Below, piece by piece: positions 1-10,800 of a DNA stretch of 64,000 nt. A program made the translations under genes and the position numbers. Where the stretch lies: positions 111,858 through 175,857 of the forward strand of contig JASLKG010000009.1 in NCBI GenBank assembly GCA_030747695.1. The letters run 5' to 3'. How positions within the stretch are numbered: the first letter of the stretch is position 1; the number at the start of each line of letters is the position of its first letter. The notes under the pieces are model-generated. The model was not told the DNA's origin, searched no databases, and saw nothing but the letters and a program-made list of their open reading frames with translations. This DNA is from Candidatus Poseidoniaceae archaeon. GTDB lineage: Archaea > Thermoplasmatota > Poseidoniia > Poseidoniales > Poseidoniaceae.

Positions 1-1
1 T

Positions 2-490
2 CAACGAGAAAGAGCAGAAAGACTTTCAAAATATGAGATAAGTCATGACCAAGCAAATCAATTGTTAGCCAGAGAATTAGATGATTATTTTGTAAATCAT
101 GCAAACGGGCTACCACAAAAAGCATGGGCAACTATGCTTTTGGAAAACAGTGGTGATATTGGTTTGATGGCTTTGGTTTTGACAGCTAAAGAAGAAGGTT
201 ATGTTTCAAAAGAAGGAATGGTTGAACTTATTGGGTCATTCGAAGGCGAATTCCCAACACTTGATGAGATTGCAAAAAAATCAGAAGCGATGGGATTGAA
301 ACCTGCAGATGCAAGTGAATTGATGGCCATCGTAGAATCAGTAGTTGCAGAAAGAATTGATTTTGTTAAAGAGCGTGGAATGGGCGCAATTGGCCCTTTG
401 ATGGGAACAGTAATGGGTGCTTGTGGAGGAGCTGCTGATGGCAAACAAGTTAGCGCTCTATTGAAAGAAGTCATTCAGAGGAATTTGTAA
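2..490 (+). CDS. Aspartyl/glutamyl-tRNA amidotransferase subunit B/E, C-terminal GatB/YqeY domain (5' truncated by window edge)
   Basis: Reading frame is open to the window edge (QRERAERLSKYEISHDQANQLLARELDDYF...); GatB/YqeY-like helical tail ending MGAIGPLMGTVMGACGGAADGKQVSALLKEVI. Confidence 0.75.
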   Translation, partial: QRERAERLSKYEISHDQANQLLARELDDYFVNHANGLPQKAWATMLLENSGDIGLMALVLTAKEEGYVSKEGMVELIGSFEGEFPTLDEIAKKSEAMGLKPADASELMAIVESVVAERIDFVKERGMGAIGPLMGTVMGACGGAADGKQVSALLKEVIQRNL

Positions 491-2112
491 TGCGTCGAGC
501 AATATTAATTTTTTTTGTGTTATTAATTCCAATTGTTAGCGCAACACTCGATGAACAAAACTCTTGGAAAATAGATATTGACAACGGATACATTTCAACA
601 AAACCTTTGATAGTTGAAGATCAAGTAATTGTTAGAACATCGGGGTTTTGGATAAACCAAGATAGACCTCACGTTTATTCGTTTGATTTGATTACTGGAG
701 AAGAGAATTGGAGATATCGTTCAAATAATTCTACTCAACATGATTTGTCACCCTTATTATTTGTTAATTCAGGAAAGGGTAATTGCGGCTCATGGTCTTC
801 AATGGTAATTGTTGGGTGGACTGATGGGAAAGTAACAGCTCTTGACATTTACACTGGTAATGAATTGTGGAGTGCACAAACCGAAGTAATTACTTGGGGA
901 ATAACTGGTGAAATGGCCTTAGATGAGGATTTAGTAGTTGTACCTACAAGAAAAGGCCTATCCTCATTTTGTCTCGCAGATGGTGTTTTAGATTTACGTG
1001 TTAATTTGCCCGAATTGGGTTGGCGTAATGGCGTAACAGTAACCGATGAAGCATATTGGTTAGGTAACGAAGAAGGAGTATTAAACAAAATTTATAGAAA
1101 CGGTACAGTAGAAAACCAAGCTATAGGCGTAGGTAAAATCCGTCATGCACCAATACCAACACCACACGGAATATTCGTGCACATGCAAACAGATGAAGGC
1201 TCAATCTTGTTTGTAGGAAATGAAAGTATTGGCGTCTCTGGATCATCCCCGGCAATTCCAACAATATATCAAAATAAGATACATGCTTCTACAAGTTCAG
1301 AGTATTTGATTATCGATTGCGATTCTTCAAATTGTGTAATAAATGACAGAATATCATTCCATTCTAATGGAGAAATAGTAGTTAATCAGTTAGCTAATGG
1401 AGAATATAATGTATGGTTACCATCAAATAATGCTGAAGGCGGTTGGGGAATATTTGCTGACACATCATTACTGAGAATGCATGTTACTGAAGATGACACA
1501 TACACTACTGCAGGCCCGGGTTTTGGTAAATTAAATTCTATCGCTCTAGGAAGTGATTCTGGAGTACTTCATGTTAGTTTTACAGGCGAATCAGCACAAG
1601 ATGATACAGGAATTTTTGAAACGTTTATTCTATTCATTATTTTATGTTCAGTCCTTGCTTTAGTAATAGGATTTGCATTAGATAAGCGCGAATTAAGCCA
1701 AAAAGCGTTTGTAGTCTTGATATTATTTATTTCAATACAAATTCTCCCTCAGGTATCAAATTCATGGTCAGAGGCAATTGATATTCAAATTGAATCAGAA
1801 GGAGATTGGAACGAATCTTGGCCTGATGAATGGATTGGGACACAGATAGTTGTGATTGAATTACCTGAAGGAGAGTTGCTTATCGGGGGTATGAGCGGCC
1901 ATGAAAACGTTGAACAATTAACCGATGAAGCAGCAATTCAATTGGATATTAACATCACAAAAGAAACTCATAGTATTGGCACATGGATTACTTCATTCAA
2001 CGGATTTGCAGGCGAAGGATGGGAGTTTACTATTGATGGGGAAAAATCCCCTCTTGGAATATCTGATGCAAAGGTCAGTGAAGATAGTGTTGTGCGTTGG
2101 TTACTAGCGTGA
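490..2112 (+). CDS. Secreted/membrane PQQ-like beta-propeller protein with C-terminal TM region
   Basis: Signal peptide, repeated W-[RS]-x-(4-6)-G-x-[LV] blade-like motifs (DLITGEENWRYR, DIYTGNELWSAQ), TM helix near residue 380. Start overlaps the previous stop (TAATG). Confidence 0.6.
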   Translation: MRRAILIFFVLLIPIVSATLDEQNSWKIDIDNGYISTKPLIVEDQVIVRTSGFWINQDRPHVYSFDLITGEENWRYRSNNSTQHDLSPLLFVNSGKGNCGSWSSMVIVGWTDGKVTALDIYTGNELWSAQTEVITWGITGEMALDEDLVVVPTRKGLSSFCLADGVLDLRVNLPELGWRNGVTVTDEAYWLGNEEGVLNKIYRNGTVENQAIGVGKIRHAPIPTPHGIFVHMQTDEGSILFVGNESIGVSGSSPAIPTIYQNKIHASTSSEYLIIDCDSSNCVINDRISFHSNGEIVVNQLANGEYNVWLPSNNAEGGWGIFADTSLLRMHVTEDDTYTTAGPGFGKLNSIALGSDSGVLHVSFTGESAQDDTGIFETFILFIILCSVLALVIGFALDKRELSQKAFVVLILFISIQILPQVSNSWSEAIDIQIESEGDWNESWPDEWIGTQIVVIELPEGELLIGGMSGHENVEQLTDEAAIQLDINITKETHSIGTWITSFNGFAGEGWEFTIDGEKSPLGISDAKVSEDSVVRWLLA

Positions 2113-2144
2113 AGTTCAAGGCATGAACACCTTTACCCCTCTTT

Positions 2145-2804
2145 ATGGTACTAACGAGCGGAGTACACGGACCTACTCTTGGGCCCCTAGAATCGCTGAT
2201 AGTAAATACACTGTTAATAGCAGTGGCATTTTACTTATTATGCCGGCCAACAACCTCTCCGCGTAGAGAAATATTGGTTTTGTCGAGTATTACCTTAGCC
2301 GCAGTTGCAAGTAGAGTGGCACTGGAACCTCTTCCAAACGTTCAGCCTATGACTATGATGTGTTTGGTTATGGGCGCTACACTCGGATCTCGTAGAGGAA
2401 TGGCATTTGCAGTAATAGCCACCATACTCACTAACATTATCTTATCAAATGGTTGGTGGACCTTGTTCCAAGCAAGTGGATGGGCAACTATCGCCTTTGT
2501 GGGCTCAAGATTAGTGTTAGTAGAAGAAGGCACATTGAATATGAAGAAATTACTAATGGCTTGCATCTTCGCAAGTATCTTCTTTGATTGGTGGGTTTCA
2601 TTGTCAATATACGAATCAGGCATGACGCTTTCAGCATTTGGATATTATTTGGTAAATGGCATTCCATTTGACATTATGCATGCGATTTCTTCTATTGCAG
2701 CAGCAGTATTGTTTGGGCCTTGGCTAAACAATCTCATACACGAGGAGGTCGTTCTAGATGTGGTTTCAAAGCCTACGGGAGAGACTGATGTCGTCCGAAA
2801 CTGA
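2145..2804 (+). CDS. ECF transporter S component-like integral membrane protein
   Basis: About 6 TM segments; NVQPMTMMCLVMGATLGSRRG resembles S-component (ThiW/HMP/CblT-like) signature. Confidence 0.55.
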   Translation: MVLTSGVHGPTLGPLESLIVNTLLIAVAFYLLCRPTTSPRREILVLSSITLAAVASRVALEPLPNVQPMTMMCLVMGATLGSRRGMAFAVIATILTNIILSNGWWTLFQASGWATIAFVGSRLVLVEEGTLNMKKLLMACIFASIFFDWWVSLSIYESGMTLSAFGYYLVNGIPFDIMHAISSIAAAVLFGPWLNNLIHEEVVLDVVSKPTGETDVVRN

Positions 2805-3156
2805 AACAGTAACTATGGTTTTAGTAACCAGAGATGATCTGAAATTGTCGAAGGGTAAACTAGCAGCACAGTGTTCCCATGCTGCAGTTGATTGTGCAAT
2901 AAAATCAAAGAAAAATGCAACGAGATTGTATGAAAGATGGAATCAATCCGGTGCAAGGAAAATTGTAGTTAGAGCAGATGATGCCGATCATTTGAAAGAA
3001 TTGAATAAGCTGGCAAGGAAAGCCAATTTGATTTCATCTCTAATTAAGGATGCAGGACATACAGAAATTCCTCCTGGGACGATAACGGTCCTTGGGATTG
3101 GCCCTGCAACTAGAGCGGCAGTAGATGCCATAACTGGAGACCTGAAACTGCTTTGA
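2788..3156 (+). CDS. pth2: Peptidyl-tRNA hydrolase, Pth2 family
   Basis: KLSKGKLAAQCSHAAVDCA, ...IKDAGHTEIPPGTITVLGIGPA... diagnostic of Pth2. Internal ATG at 2788 preferred over ORF start 2758. Confidence 0.93.
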   Translation: MSSETETVTMVLVTRDDLKLSKGKLAAQCSHAAVDCAIKSKKNATRLYERWNQSGARKIVVRADDADHLKELNKLARKANLISSLIKDAGHTEIPPGTITVLGIGPATRAAVDAITGDLKLL

Positions 3157-3178
3157 GTAAGTTACGTGTGGGATAGCC

Positions 3179-4219
3179 ATGCGCGAGCACCCATCTGACC
3201 GTGTAGATCTTCGTAGTGACACTGTAACACAGCCTACCAAAGATATGCGTGCAGCCATGGAATCAGCTAGTGTTGGTGATGATGTTTTAGGAGACGATCC
3301 AACCGTAAAAGCGTTAGAACAAACACTTGCCAAAATGCTTGGCAAAGAAGCGGCTTTATTTGTTGCTAGTGGAACAATGGCTAACGCCATAGCAATACGT
3401 GCTCACACATCATCGGGCGATGAAATAATTACAGAAACAACTTCACATATTTATCAATATGAAGGAGGAGGTTATGCGGCTCTATCAGGATGCTCGGTTG
3501 CATTAGTTCCAGGCGAAAGAGGGATTCTAAACCCGGATGATGTTGCAAAAGCAATACGTAAATCAGAAGGCAGCCTCTCACATTACCCAGATGGCAAATT
3601 AGTATGTGTTGAAAATACATCAAATCGTGGAGGAGGGACCTGCTATCCACAAGAGACCTTAGATGCAATTGCAAAAATTGCACACGACAATGATTGTGCT
3701 GCCCATATTGATGGAGCGCGTTTATTCAATGCAGTAATAGCTACTGGAACAGATCCTTCTAGGATGGTCAGAGATTACGATACAATTTCAATTTGTTTGT
3801 CAAAAGGTTTAGGCGCCCCAGTAGGGAGTGTTTTAGTAGGTTCTTCTGAAATTATCTCAAAAGCCCATCGTTGGCGTAAAATGTATGGAGGCGGTATGAG
3901 GCAAGCTGGGATAATTGCCGCAGGTGGTCTTTACGCGATTCAAAATAATATTCAACGCCTTGCTGAAGATCATACACGTGCACGTCGTCTTGCAGAATCT
4001 GTAAATGCAATTGATGGATTTAGTGTTGATATGGAAAGTGTTCAAACAAATATGGTGTACATTGAAGGCGATCTTGACGCTAAAGAAATAATACAAAGAT
4101 TAGCTGAAAAAGGCATAGATGTACTTGATGTCGGACCAACTGCCGTTCGTGCAGTAATTCATTTACATATTACTGATGAAGATATAGATAGAACAATCAG
4201 TGCCTTTTCTACACTTTGA
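3179..4219 (+). CDS. ltaE: Threonine aldolase (low-specificity, PLP-dependent)
   Basis: VDLRSDTVTQPTKDMRAAM...GDDVLGDDPTVKALE...HIDGARLFNA...ICLSKGLGAPVGSVLVGS. Confidence 0.93.
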   Translation: MREHPSDRVDLRSDTVTQPTKDMRAAMESASVGDDVLGDDPTVKALEQTLAKMLGKEAALFVASGTMANAIAIRAHTSSGDEIITETTSHIYQYEGGGYAALSGCSVALVPGERGILNPDDVAKAIRKSEGSLSHYPDGKLVCVENTSNRGGGTCYPQETLDAIAKIAHDNDCAAHIDGARLFNAVIATGTDPSRMVRDYDTISICLSKGLGAPVGSVLVGSSEIISKAHRWRKMYGGGMRQAGIIAAGGLYAIQNNIQRLAEDHTRARRLAESVNAIDGFSVDMESVQTNMVYIEGDLDAKEIIQRLAEKGIDVLDVGPTAVRAVIHLHITDEDIDRTISAFSTL

Positions 4220-4257
4220 AACATACACTTCAGATATAAAGAAGATTTGGGGAGTCC

Positions 4258-5292
4258 ATGCGTCGAGTAATATTGTTGATAGTAACAATCGGACTATTGT
4301 TACCAATTAATGCACAAGCTTTAGACCCAGTATCCTTGACAAACCAAGGAATAATTGGAGGAAATGTATTGGACATATCACCTTCTTCAAATGAGACCGA
4401 TAATAGATCAGGATCAGTAGGAGGGGCACTAGAGGCCTCTCAAGTTGTAGAGGTATATACTGCAACATGGTGCGAAAATTGTGTAGAAACAGAACATGCT
4501 CTAATGGACTCATTAAACAATACAGATGCTACCGTTTTGGTATTTCATAGATTCATCGGAGAATCTGAAGACCCATTTGGGACGCAAGAAGGGGATGACC
4601 GTTGGACAGATAGATATGGAGAAGAATCAAGGGAGGCTGTGGGTTTACAAAGAGCAGCTCCAACTGTTGTGTTTGATGGATCAAGAATGAAATCAGGAAG
4701 TAGTTCTCATGGCGAATCTCTCGAAGCAGATTATACTGAAATGTATCAGGACAAACATGAGTATAGAAGCCTAAATAGCATTGAATCAGATTTTTCATGG
4801 ACAGGAAACAATAGTACAGGCACATTAGATTGGAAATTAGACGGTCCAGATTATTGGAATAATGAAAATATTACTCTTAATCATTATTTGGTTGTTGTAG
4901 AAGAATCTGCTTATTTTCCAGACGGTTCTAATGGTTTAGAATACTATGAAGATGTGGTCCGTGCAGTAATTCTACTCGATGCTTCTGTCCAAGACGATGG
5001 TAGAGAATTAGGTGGTTCAGTTGAGCTTCAATTACCCGCAGCTTGGGATGGAGACGACTTATCACTTGTATTAATCCATGATTGGACATATAATCCATCA
5101 GAGGGATGTATGGATTTAGAGGCAGCAAACTACAACCCATTGGCGGAAGTTGACGATGGTTCTTGCGATTACCTTCCTCCATCTCCTGCGGAAACACTAG
5201 AGAAAGGTCTTCCAAATGTAGGTTTAATTTCTGTAGTTTGCACTACATTGCTAGCAGCAATATTCCAATCTAGGATTGAAGAATCTGCTTAA
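4258..5292 (+). CDS. Secreted thioredoxin-like protein (CENC) with C-terminal TM and GC-x-D-x-x-A-x-NYNP-x-A-x-x-DDGSC-x-Y motif
   Basis: Signal peptide; VYTATWCENCVETEHAL thioredoxin-like CxxC; GCMDLEAANYNPLAEVDDGSCDY; C-terminal hydrophobic helix. Confidence 0.65.
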   Translation: MRRVILLIVTIGLLLPINAQALDPVSLTNQGIIGGNVLDISPSSNETDNRSGSVGGALEASQVVEVYTATWCENCVETEHALMDSLNNTDATVLVFHRFIGESEDPFGTQEGDDRWTDRYGEESREAVGLQRAAPTVVFDGSRMKSGSSSHGESLEADYTEMYQDKHEYRSLNSIESDFSWTGNNSTGTLDWKLDGPDYWNNENITLNHYLVVVEESAYFPDGSNGLEYYEDVVRAVILLDASVQDDGRELGGSVELQLPAAWDGDDLSLVLIHDWTYNPSEGCMDLEAANYNPLAEVDDGSCDYLPPSPAETLEKGLPNVGLISVVCTTLLAAIFQSRIEESA

Positions 5293-7793
5293 TCACGACG
5301 TCCAATAAATGCTGCACCCAGTAGTGACACAAGTCCTAGTATTGCAGTGAATCCCGGTAATGCAGGGTTTTCATCACTGTAAGCATCTGCAGATGTAGAA
5401 TGAAGTCTTACATGAGTCCAATCCACTCCAACATCTCCTCCAACCATGATTATGTCTCCAGTAGTTAGAGTTCCAGAGTCATCTTCATCAGAGAATGCTA
5501 TACTTGTAAATTCACGAGGAGTATGCAGAGCATCATGAGTATTGTTTCCGCTTCCAGCAGTAACAAGATCAACACTTAGCAAATCTTCACCACAAGTAAT
5601 TGAAGCAGCCTCATCATCACCTTCATCTTCAGTACAACTAGCCAAGACAACACTGTAATCTTCTAAGTCACCAGCCAATTCGAAGTCAGCAGAAGATCCT
5701 ACAATCCACCATAGTACTACTTCATCATTGTAATCGCCACGATCCTCTTCTATGTCAAATTCATCAGAACCATCACCGCAGTCGTCCATACCATCATTTA
5801 CCCATTCACGGGGAATAGTTTCACCGTTTTCACAAGTAAAGTCATCTTCAACATTGTCTCCATCACCATCATCCTGATCTCCAACCCACTCATCTCCATC
5901 TGCAGAGTTCGCAAAGTCCTCACTCTGTCCAAAATCGTCAGTGCAGTGCCAGCCCTCATCCTCGTGATCCTCACAGTAATACCACCAAGTTTCCCAATAA
6001 TTATCATTCTGAGAAGACCTGCACCACCAAACTGTTCCATCGGCTCCTTCCTCATCATTGCCTTCCCATTCGCAGTAGCCGCTAGAGTAAGATTGCCAAG
6101 AGATTTCATCATCGTCATCATCGTCATCATCTTCTTCCATCATCATATCAATTCCTTCAATGAAGCAAACGAGTTCATCTAAGTTAAGCAAGTTATCACT
6201 TTCATCATCCAAATTATCATCATCCACATCACAATCATCGAATAAATCCAATACATCATCCCAACTAAGCTCATCTAACTCCTCTTGTTGCAAGATAATT
6301 TGGAATTCATCTGCGGACATCAAATGGTCATCATTTGAATCAGCCCTAGACATTAACTCTTCATTAGAAGGAGCCTCACTATCGTCATCACATGTTCCAA
6401 TTGGCTCATCACAATTTCTATCTCCACAAGTGGTTGGATAGAGCCAACCATCTATACAAGTAACTGCTTCGCCACAGGTCATATTTTCATCACACGGCTC
6501 ATCATTCTCATCAGGTGGACATTGAGTCCCCTCGCCCCACGATCCATCAGAACCGCATGTGTATGTGCAACCATCTTCGCGCTCCTCTTGCTCGCCAGGT
6601 TCACAAACATTAGACTCATTGGCCACACACTCGCCAGTTTGACAAATTTCACCATTTGGACAGTCATTATCAGTATTACAACGATTTTCATCATTGTCTT
6701 CGAATTCACAATAACCATCCTCTCCGGGCACTTCATTCCAAGTTCCACCGCGTTCTTCACAATCGTCTATGAGCGCAATTTCGTCATCAATGACTGGTTG
6801 CGCCATATATTCGCCTAGAACAAATGGTAATGCTTCGTAATCTAGAGTGACATCAATAGTTAGGTGTGCAATCACTTCCTCTTCTGACATGATTTCTACA
6901 ACAGTAGTTGCTTCACCATCTTCAACAGAGAAACCAGTTACTGCCAAGGTGCCATCTAGCAAGTTTCTTTGGAGCAAAATAGTTCCACATATTGCTTGAC
7001 CTTCTTGTCCTCCAAGTGAACAAAAGTCGACATCTATTTTTGCTGAATCAATAGCAAGGCTATCCAAAAATTCAGGATCGTCATGGTTAAGTAATTCAGC
7101 AGCAACTAAGACTTCTAAAGAATCGTCAGGACCTATGTCGATATCCATGTCATCATCATTATCATCATCACTTAATTTCCCAGTCCAGTGCTCAGAACCA
7201 ATCCCTAGTTCAGATTTCATCAAGAAAGACTCACCAAGATATTCCATTTCAATAAGAGATGTGCCGTCCCAAAGATGAGCAACAGTTGTAGATTGACTCA
7301 TTGTCATCATTCCTGTATTGATTGTCATACCCTCGTGTTCAACAACTTGTATCCCTTCACCTAAACCAGTTCGATTCCAGACGTTGGTAGTACCGCTAGT
7401 TGTCCATATATCGTCATTACATCCCGTACTCTCAAGCGAAGGATTCTGAGTTCCAGAAGTAATACAACCAGTTGCCATTGTTATAGTCAAAGTATACTCG
7501 CCTAATCCCATATCTTCATCAACATCATTTACAGTCATTTTCATTCCCATATTCATAGGTGAATCCTCGCCGTCTAACATTGCAACAAATTCATCAACTG
7601 CACGATTAATTTCGTTAGAAACTTCTTTGACACAATCCTCTGAACCTTCCCCAGTTTCAATGGCATTATCTGCATCTATGCACTTTTCAATTCCTTTTTC
7701 TTCTATTGCTTCTTCTATTGCTTCTTCTAAACCTGCAAGACATCCAGGCAATAGGAAAAAAGCAGTTACAATTAACGCTAACACTTTACGCAT
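5289..7793 (-). CDS. Very acidic secreted lipoprotein with EF-hand-like and LDLa-like motifs and PGF-CTERM-like tail
   Basis: Lipobox-like LLPGCLAG; DSNDDHLMSADEF EF-hand-like loop; FTCENGETIPREWVNDGMDDCGDGSDE; C-terminus PALPGFTAILGLVSLLGAAFIGRRD. Confidence 0.6.
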   Translation of the reverse strand: MRKVLALIVTAFFLLPGCLAGLEEAIEEAIEEKGIEKCIDADNAIETGEGSEDCVKEVSNEINRAVDEFVAMLDGEDSPMNMGMKMTVNDVDEDMGLGEYTLTITMATGCITSGTQNPSLESTGCNDDIWTTSGTTNVWNRTGLGEGIQVVEHEGMTINTGMMTMSQSTTVAHLWDGTSLIEMEYLGESFLMKSELGIGSEHWTGKLSDDDNDDDMDIDIGPDDSLEVLVAAELLNHDDPEFLDSLAIDSAKIDVDFCSLGGQEGQAICGTILLQRNLLDGTLAVTGFSVEDGEATTVVEIMSEEEVIAHLTIDVTLDYEALPFVLGEYMAQPVIDDEIALIDDCEERGGTWNEVPGEDGYCEFEDNDENRCNTDNDCPNGEICQTGECVANESNVCEPGEQEEREDGCTYTCGSDGSWGEGTQCPPDENDEPCDENMTCGEAVTCIDGWLYPTTCGDRNCDEPIGTCDDDSEAPSNEELMSRADSNDDHLMSADEFQIILQQEELDELSWDDVLDLFDDCDVDDDNLDDESDNLLNLDELVCFIEGIDMMMEEDDDDDDDDEISWQSYSSGYCEWEGNDEEGADGTVWWCRSSQNDNYWETWWYYCEDHEDEGWHCTDDFGQSEDFANSADGDEWVGDQDDGDGDNVEDDFTCENGETIPREWVNDGMDDCGDGSDEFDIEEDRGDYNDEVVLWWIVGSSADFELAGDLEDYSVVLASCTEDEGDDEAASITCGEDLLSVDLVTAGSGNNTHDALHTPREFTSIAFSDEDDSGTLTTGDIIMVGGDVGVDWTHVRLHSTSADAYSDENPALPGFTAILGLVSLLGAAFIGRRD

Positions 7794-7865
7794 GTTATTG
7801 CGTATAACTTATGGTTCATAAACTACTGCCAGTAGAATATTCGAGGGTGGGTTCAATAACCTCCC

Positions 7866-10800
7866 ATGAAGTGTATATCTGTTAGGCGGGACCACAAAGT
7901 GCAAGAAATCGCAGTCAATTCAACCGCAGTTCTCTCTATGGAGGCAGTTGAAGCTGGGGTTGGAATGCCTGACTGGTTAACAAAGTCAATTATCGAAGAT
8001 CGCAAATTGATGGTAATTCACCCCACAGAAGCATCTAGAAAAGAAGCAATAGAGAAATTACACAGTTTGATGAATGGAGGAATTGTAGACTCATCTCATC
8101 ATTTGACGCTTGAGAGGTTCATTTCTCTGTTACATTTAGATCTCCGTTTACCGGCAGCAATGGAAGATGATGGAGTAACTTTCGAATTGACACATCGAGC
8201 ACTTTCCTCACATGCAAAACAGTATGGGTTTCCATTAATCCAACCAAATCCCCAGCACAAATGGACTCGTTCAAGAACACAAAGAATATTGGCATTACAT
8301 AGTAAGATTATAGGTTTGTTAAAACCCCAATACTGGGAAGAAGACCCCGGGGCAATGGTGTGTGATCAGGTCATAAAAAAATTAGAAAAGGAAAGAGGAA
8401 TGACACATCCTTCAAGAGTAGAAAGAGTAGTATTTGAAGCATTAAAAATAAGCAATAAGATACCATTTACACTCCGAGGTGTTGATGGGATAGTAATGCT
8501 TGACCATGCAAGCAGCTTAACAGAAATAGAAATTTCAATTTTGGGACAAATTAGCAAATTGGTAAACTTTCATCAATTAGTAAACCCCGGCTCTCATAGA
8601 TTAGGATTCCATGGTGAATATATCGAAGATATACATCCAATTCGTTCTGAAAAAGAATTACCAAAATGGATTCCAAAGCATACTATTTGGTCTCCAAAAG
8701 GAGATCAAGAATGGCGCTCACCATCTTCAAATTCAGAAATATTTCATTTAATGGTAGAATCAGAAGCACAGATAGTTTCGGCATTAGGTGACATTTTGTC
8801 ACGAGTAGATGGCGATGTAATGATTGTAGATGGCGACGCATCATCATTACAAAAAAATATAAAATCATATTTGAATCATTTTGGAATTAGATTAAGAGGA
8901 ACATCAACACCATTATCTTCTAGCCCTTCGGTGTCAAGGATACTTGCAATAATTGATATTTCGAGAGGCGAAGAAGCTTGGTCGTTAAATCGACTTAGAG
9001 ATTTGGATGAGCAGACAAGTTTACCACTTTCTTGGGAACTTTTGAAATTGAAGCACCCACTACATGAAGGTTGGTCTCCAAAAATCCATCCGGAAACACT
9101 TGTCGAAATAGCACGCAGTTTCCATGTATTAGGGGGCAGGGGTTCATTACGCAGATGGCTTTCGACACTTTCTAACGCTGAACCTAGAATAGTTGGTGAT
9201 GAGAATCAAGCAAGAGCTCTTGAAGAAAGTCAATGGTGGCTTGCCTCTATTGCCAGATGGATGAATTCAATACTTCCTGAGAGTGATAGGATTACTGCAA
9301 TGGAGACTTGTATAGGTTGCATTTCAGGTCAAGAATTACCCCTGCCTGAATCTCCCGAGAACCCTCTTTTATGGTTTAATTCGATGCTAAAACAAATCGA
9401 TTGGATCCAACTTACGAAACGAGATACAATTGAATCAAATTCAATTCCAGGTTTACAATATTTGGTAGATTCAATTTCACGCCTAAATCAAGAAACCTCT
9501 TTGAGTTTTGAAGAAGACGACTTTTCGGAAATGTTTCACAATTTGAGTAGTAATACAAAGATACCATCGCGCAGAGGATCCGATATTGGTTTGAGGATTT
9601 TAAATCCAGATCAAGCACTAGGAACTACCAGTGAGATTTTGATACTTAGTGGAATGGATTCACAAACATGGTCAATGAAGCCACCTTCAATACCGTGGTT
9701 AGATGAAATTTCACGGATGCGATTAGGAATAAATAGGCCAGATTCCGGATTACGAAAAGGAAGGCATTACCTACGTCACTTACTTAACTCAGGAAAAACG
9801 GTCATAATATTAGACTCAAGCTTAGAAGAAGGGATTGAACCCTCAGGACCCCTGGAAGAGTGGTTTAGCATAATCTCAAGAAATAAGAGCGAAGTGAATT
9901 TGGAAATCCCCCCTCCCTTTTTATCTTTAGAAGATTGGTCCCCAAAATTTCCAGATAGGGCATGGTGTTGGCGAACTATTTCTGACGTAGGATTGCGTCT
10001 TGTTCACAAAGTTAGCTCAATGGAGATGCTTATTGACGGTGTTAGGACACATAGAAGTGGGATCCTTCCACGCGATGAAAAACAGAGAACCGGGCTCGCT
10101 TTGATTGAAAAACGTAAATCAAAAGCTCTTCTAAATCCTAACTCAATTATAACTGCAGCAAAAAGCGAATTAATTCCAGACCAATTTGCGAGACGCACAA
10201 TTACATTGGGTGCTGGTGAAAGGTTTCGATTTGACCAATCAGGAAGTTTGGTCCGAACTTATGATTACGATTTAATTCCAAAACGCACGCTTCCAGCAAA
10301 CTCAAGAAAATCTCCAATTTGGCCGCACTTAGGTTACCATACAGAAACAGAAACTACACTAGGGATCGATCCAAGACCGATCCAACCTCCATCAACGGGA
10401 ATTGAATTAATCGATGCAAGAATAGGACTTAGCCCAGTTAACATAAAAACACCTAAAATATGGTCTCAAAGTAGATTGCAAGCATGGCTTGATTGCCCTC
10501 GTAAAGCTTGGTATGAACGACACTTAAAATTGGGCAAAGAAGAGAATATACCCGAAGACCTTGCAGCAAACGCAAGGGGTAATGTTGTGCATTATGTTGC
10601 TGAAGCAATATTGCAAGCACACAACCAAGATAGTAATGATTTACCAACTGAATTAAATCCATTACAAGAGGGGCCATTAAAGGATGCAAACAAGGCCTGG
10701 AAAATTGTATTAGAAACACTAATTGATAAAGCACCTTGGATGAAGCGAGCTGATGGAATTTCTGCCCATAGATGTAGGGATTTAGTAGGAGTTTCACCAA

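Noticed and set aside
5798-6818. Alternative ORFs in other frames across the acidic lipoprotein (e.g. 5798-6130 -, 6160-6441 +, 6479-6760 -)
   Set aside because: Low-complexity translations (MMTMMTMM, SSKLSSSS) are shadows of the Asp/Glu-rich main ORF.
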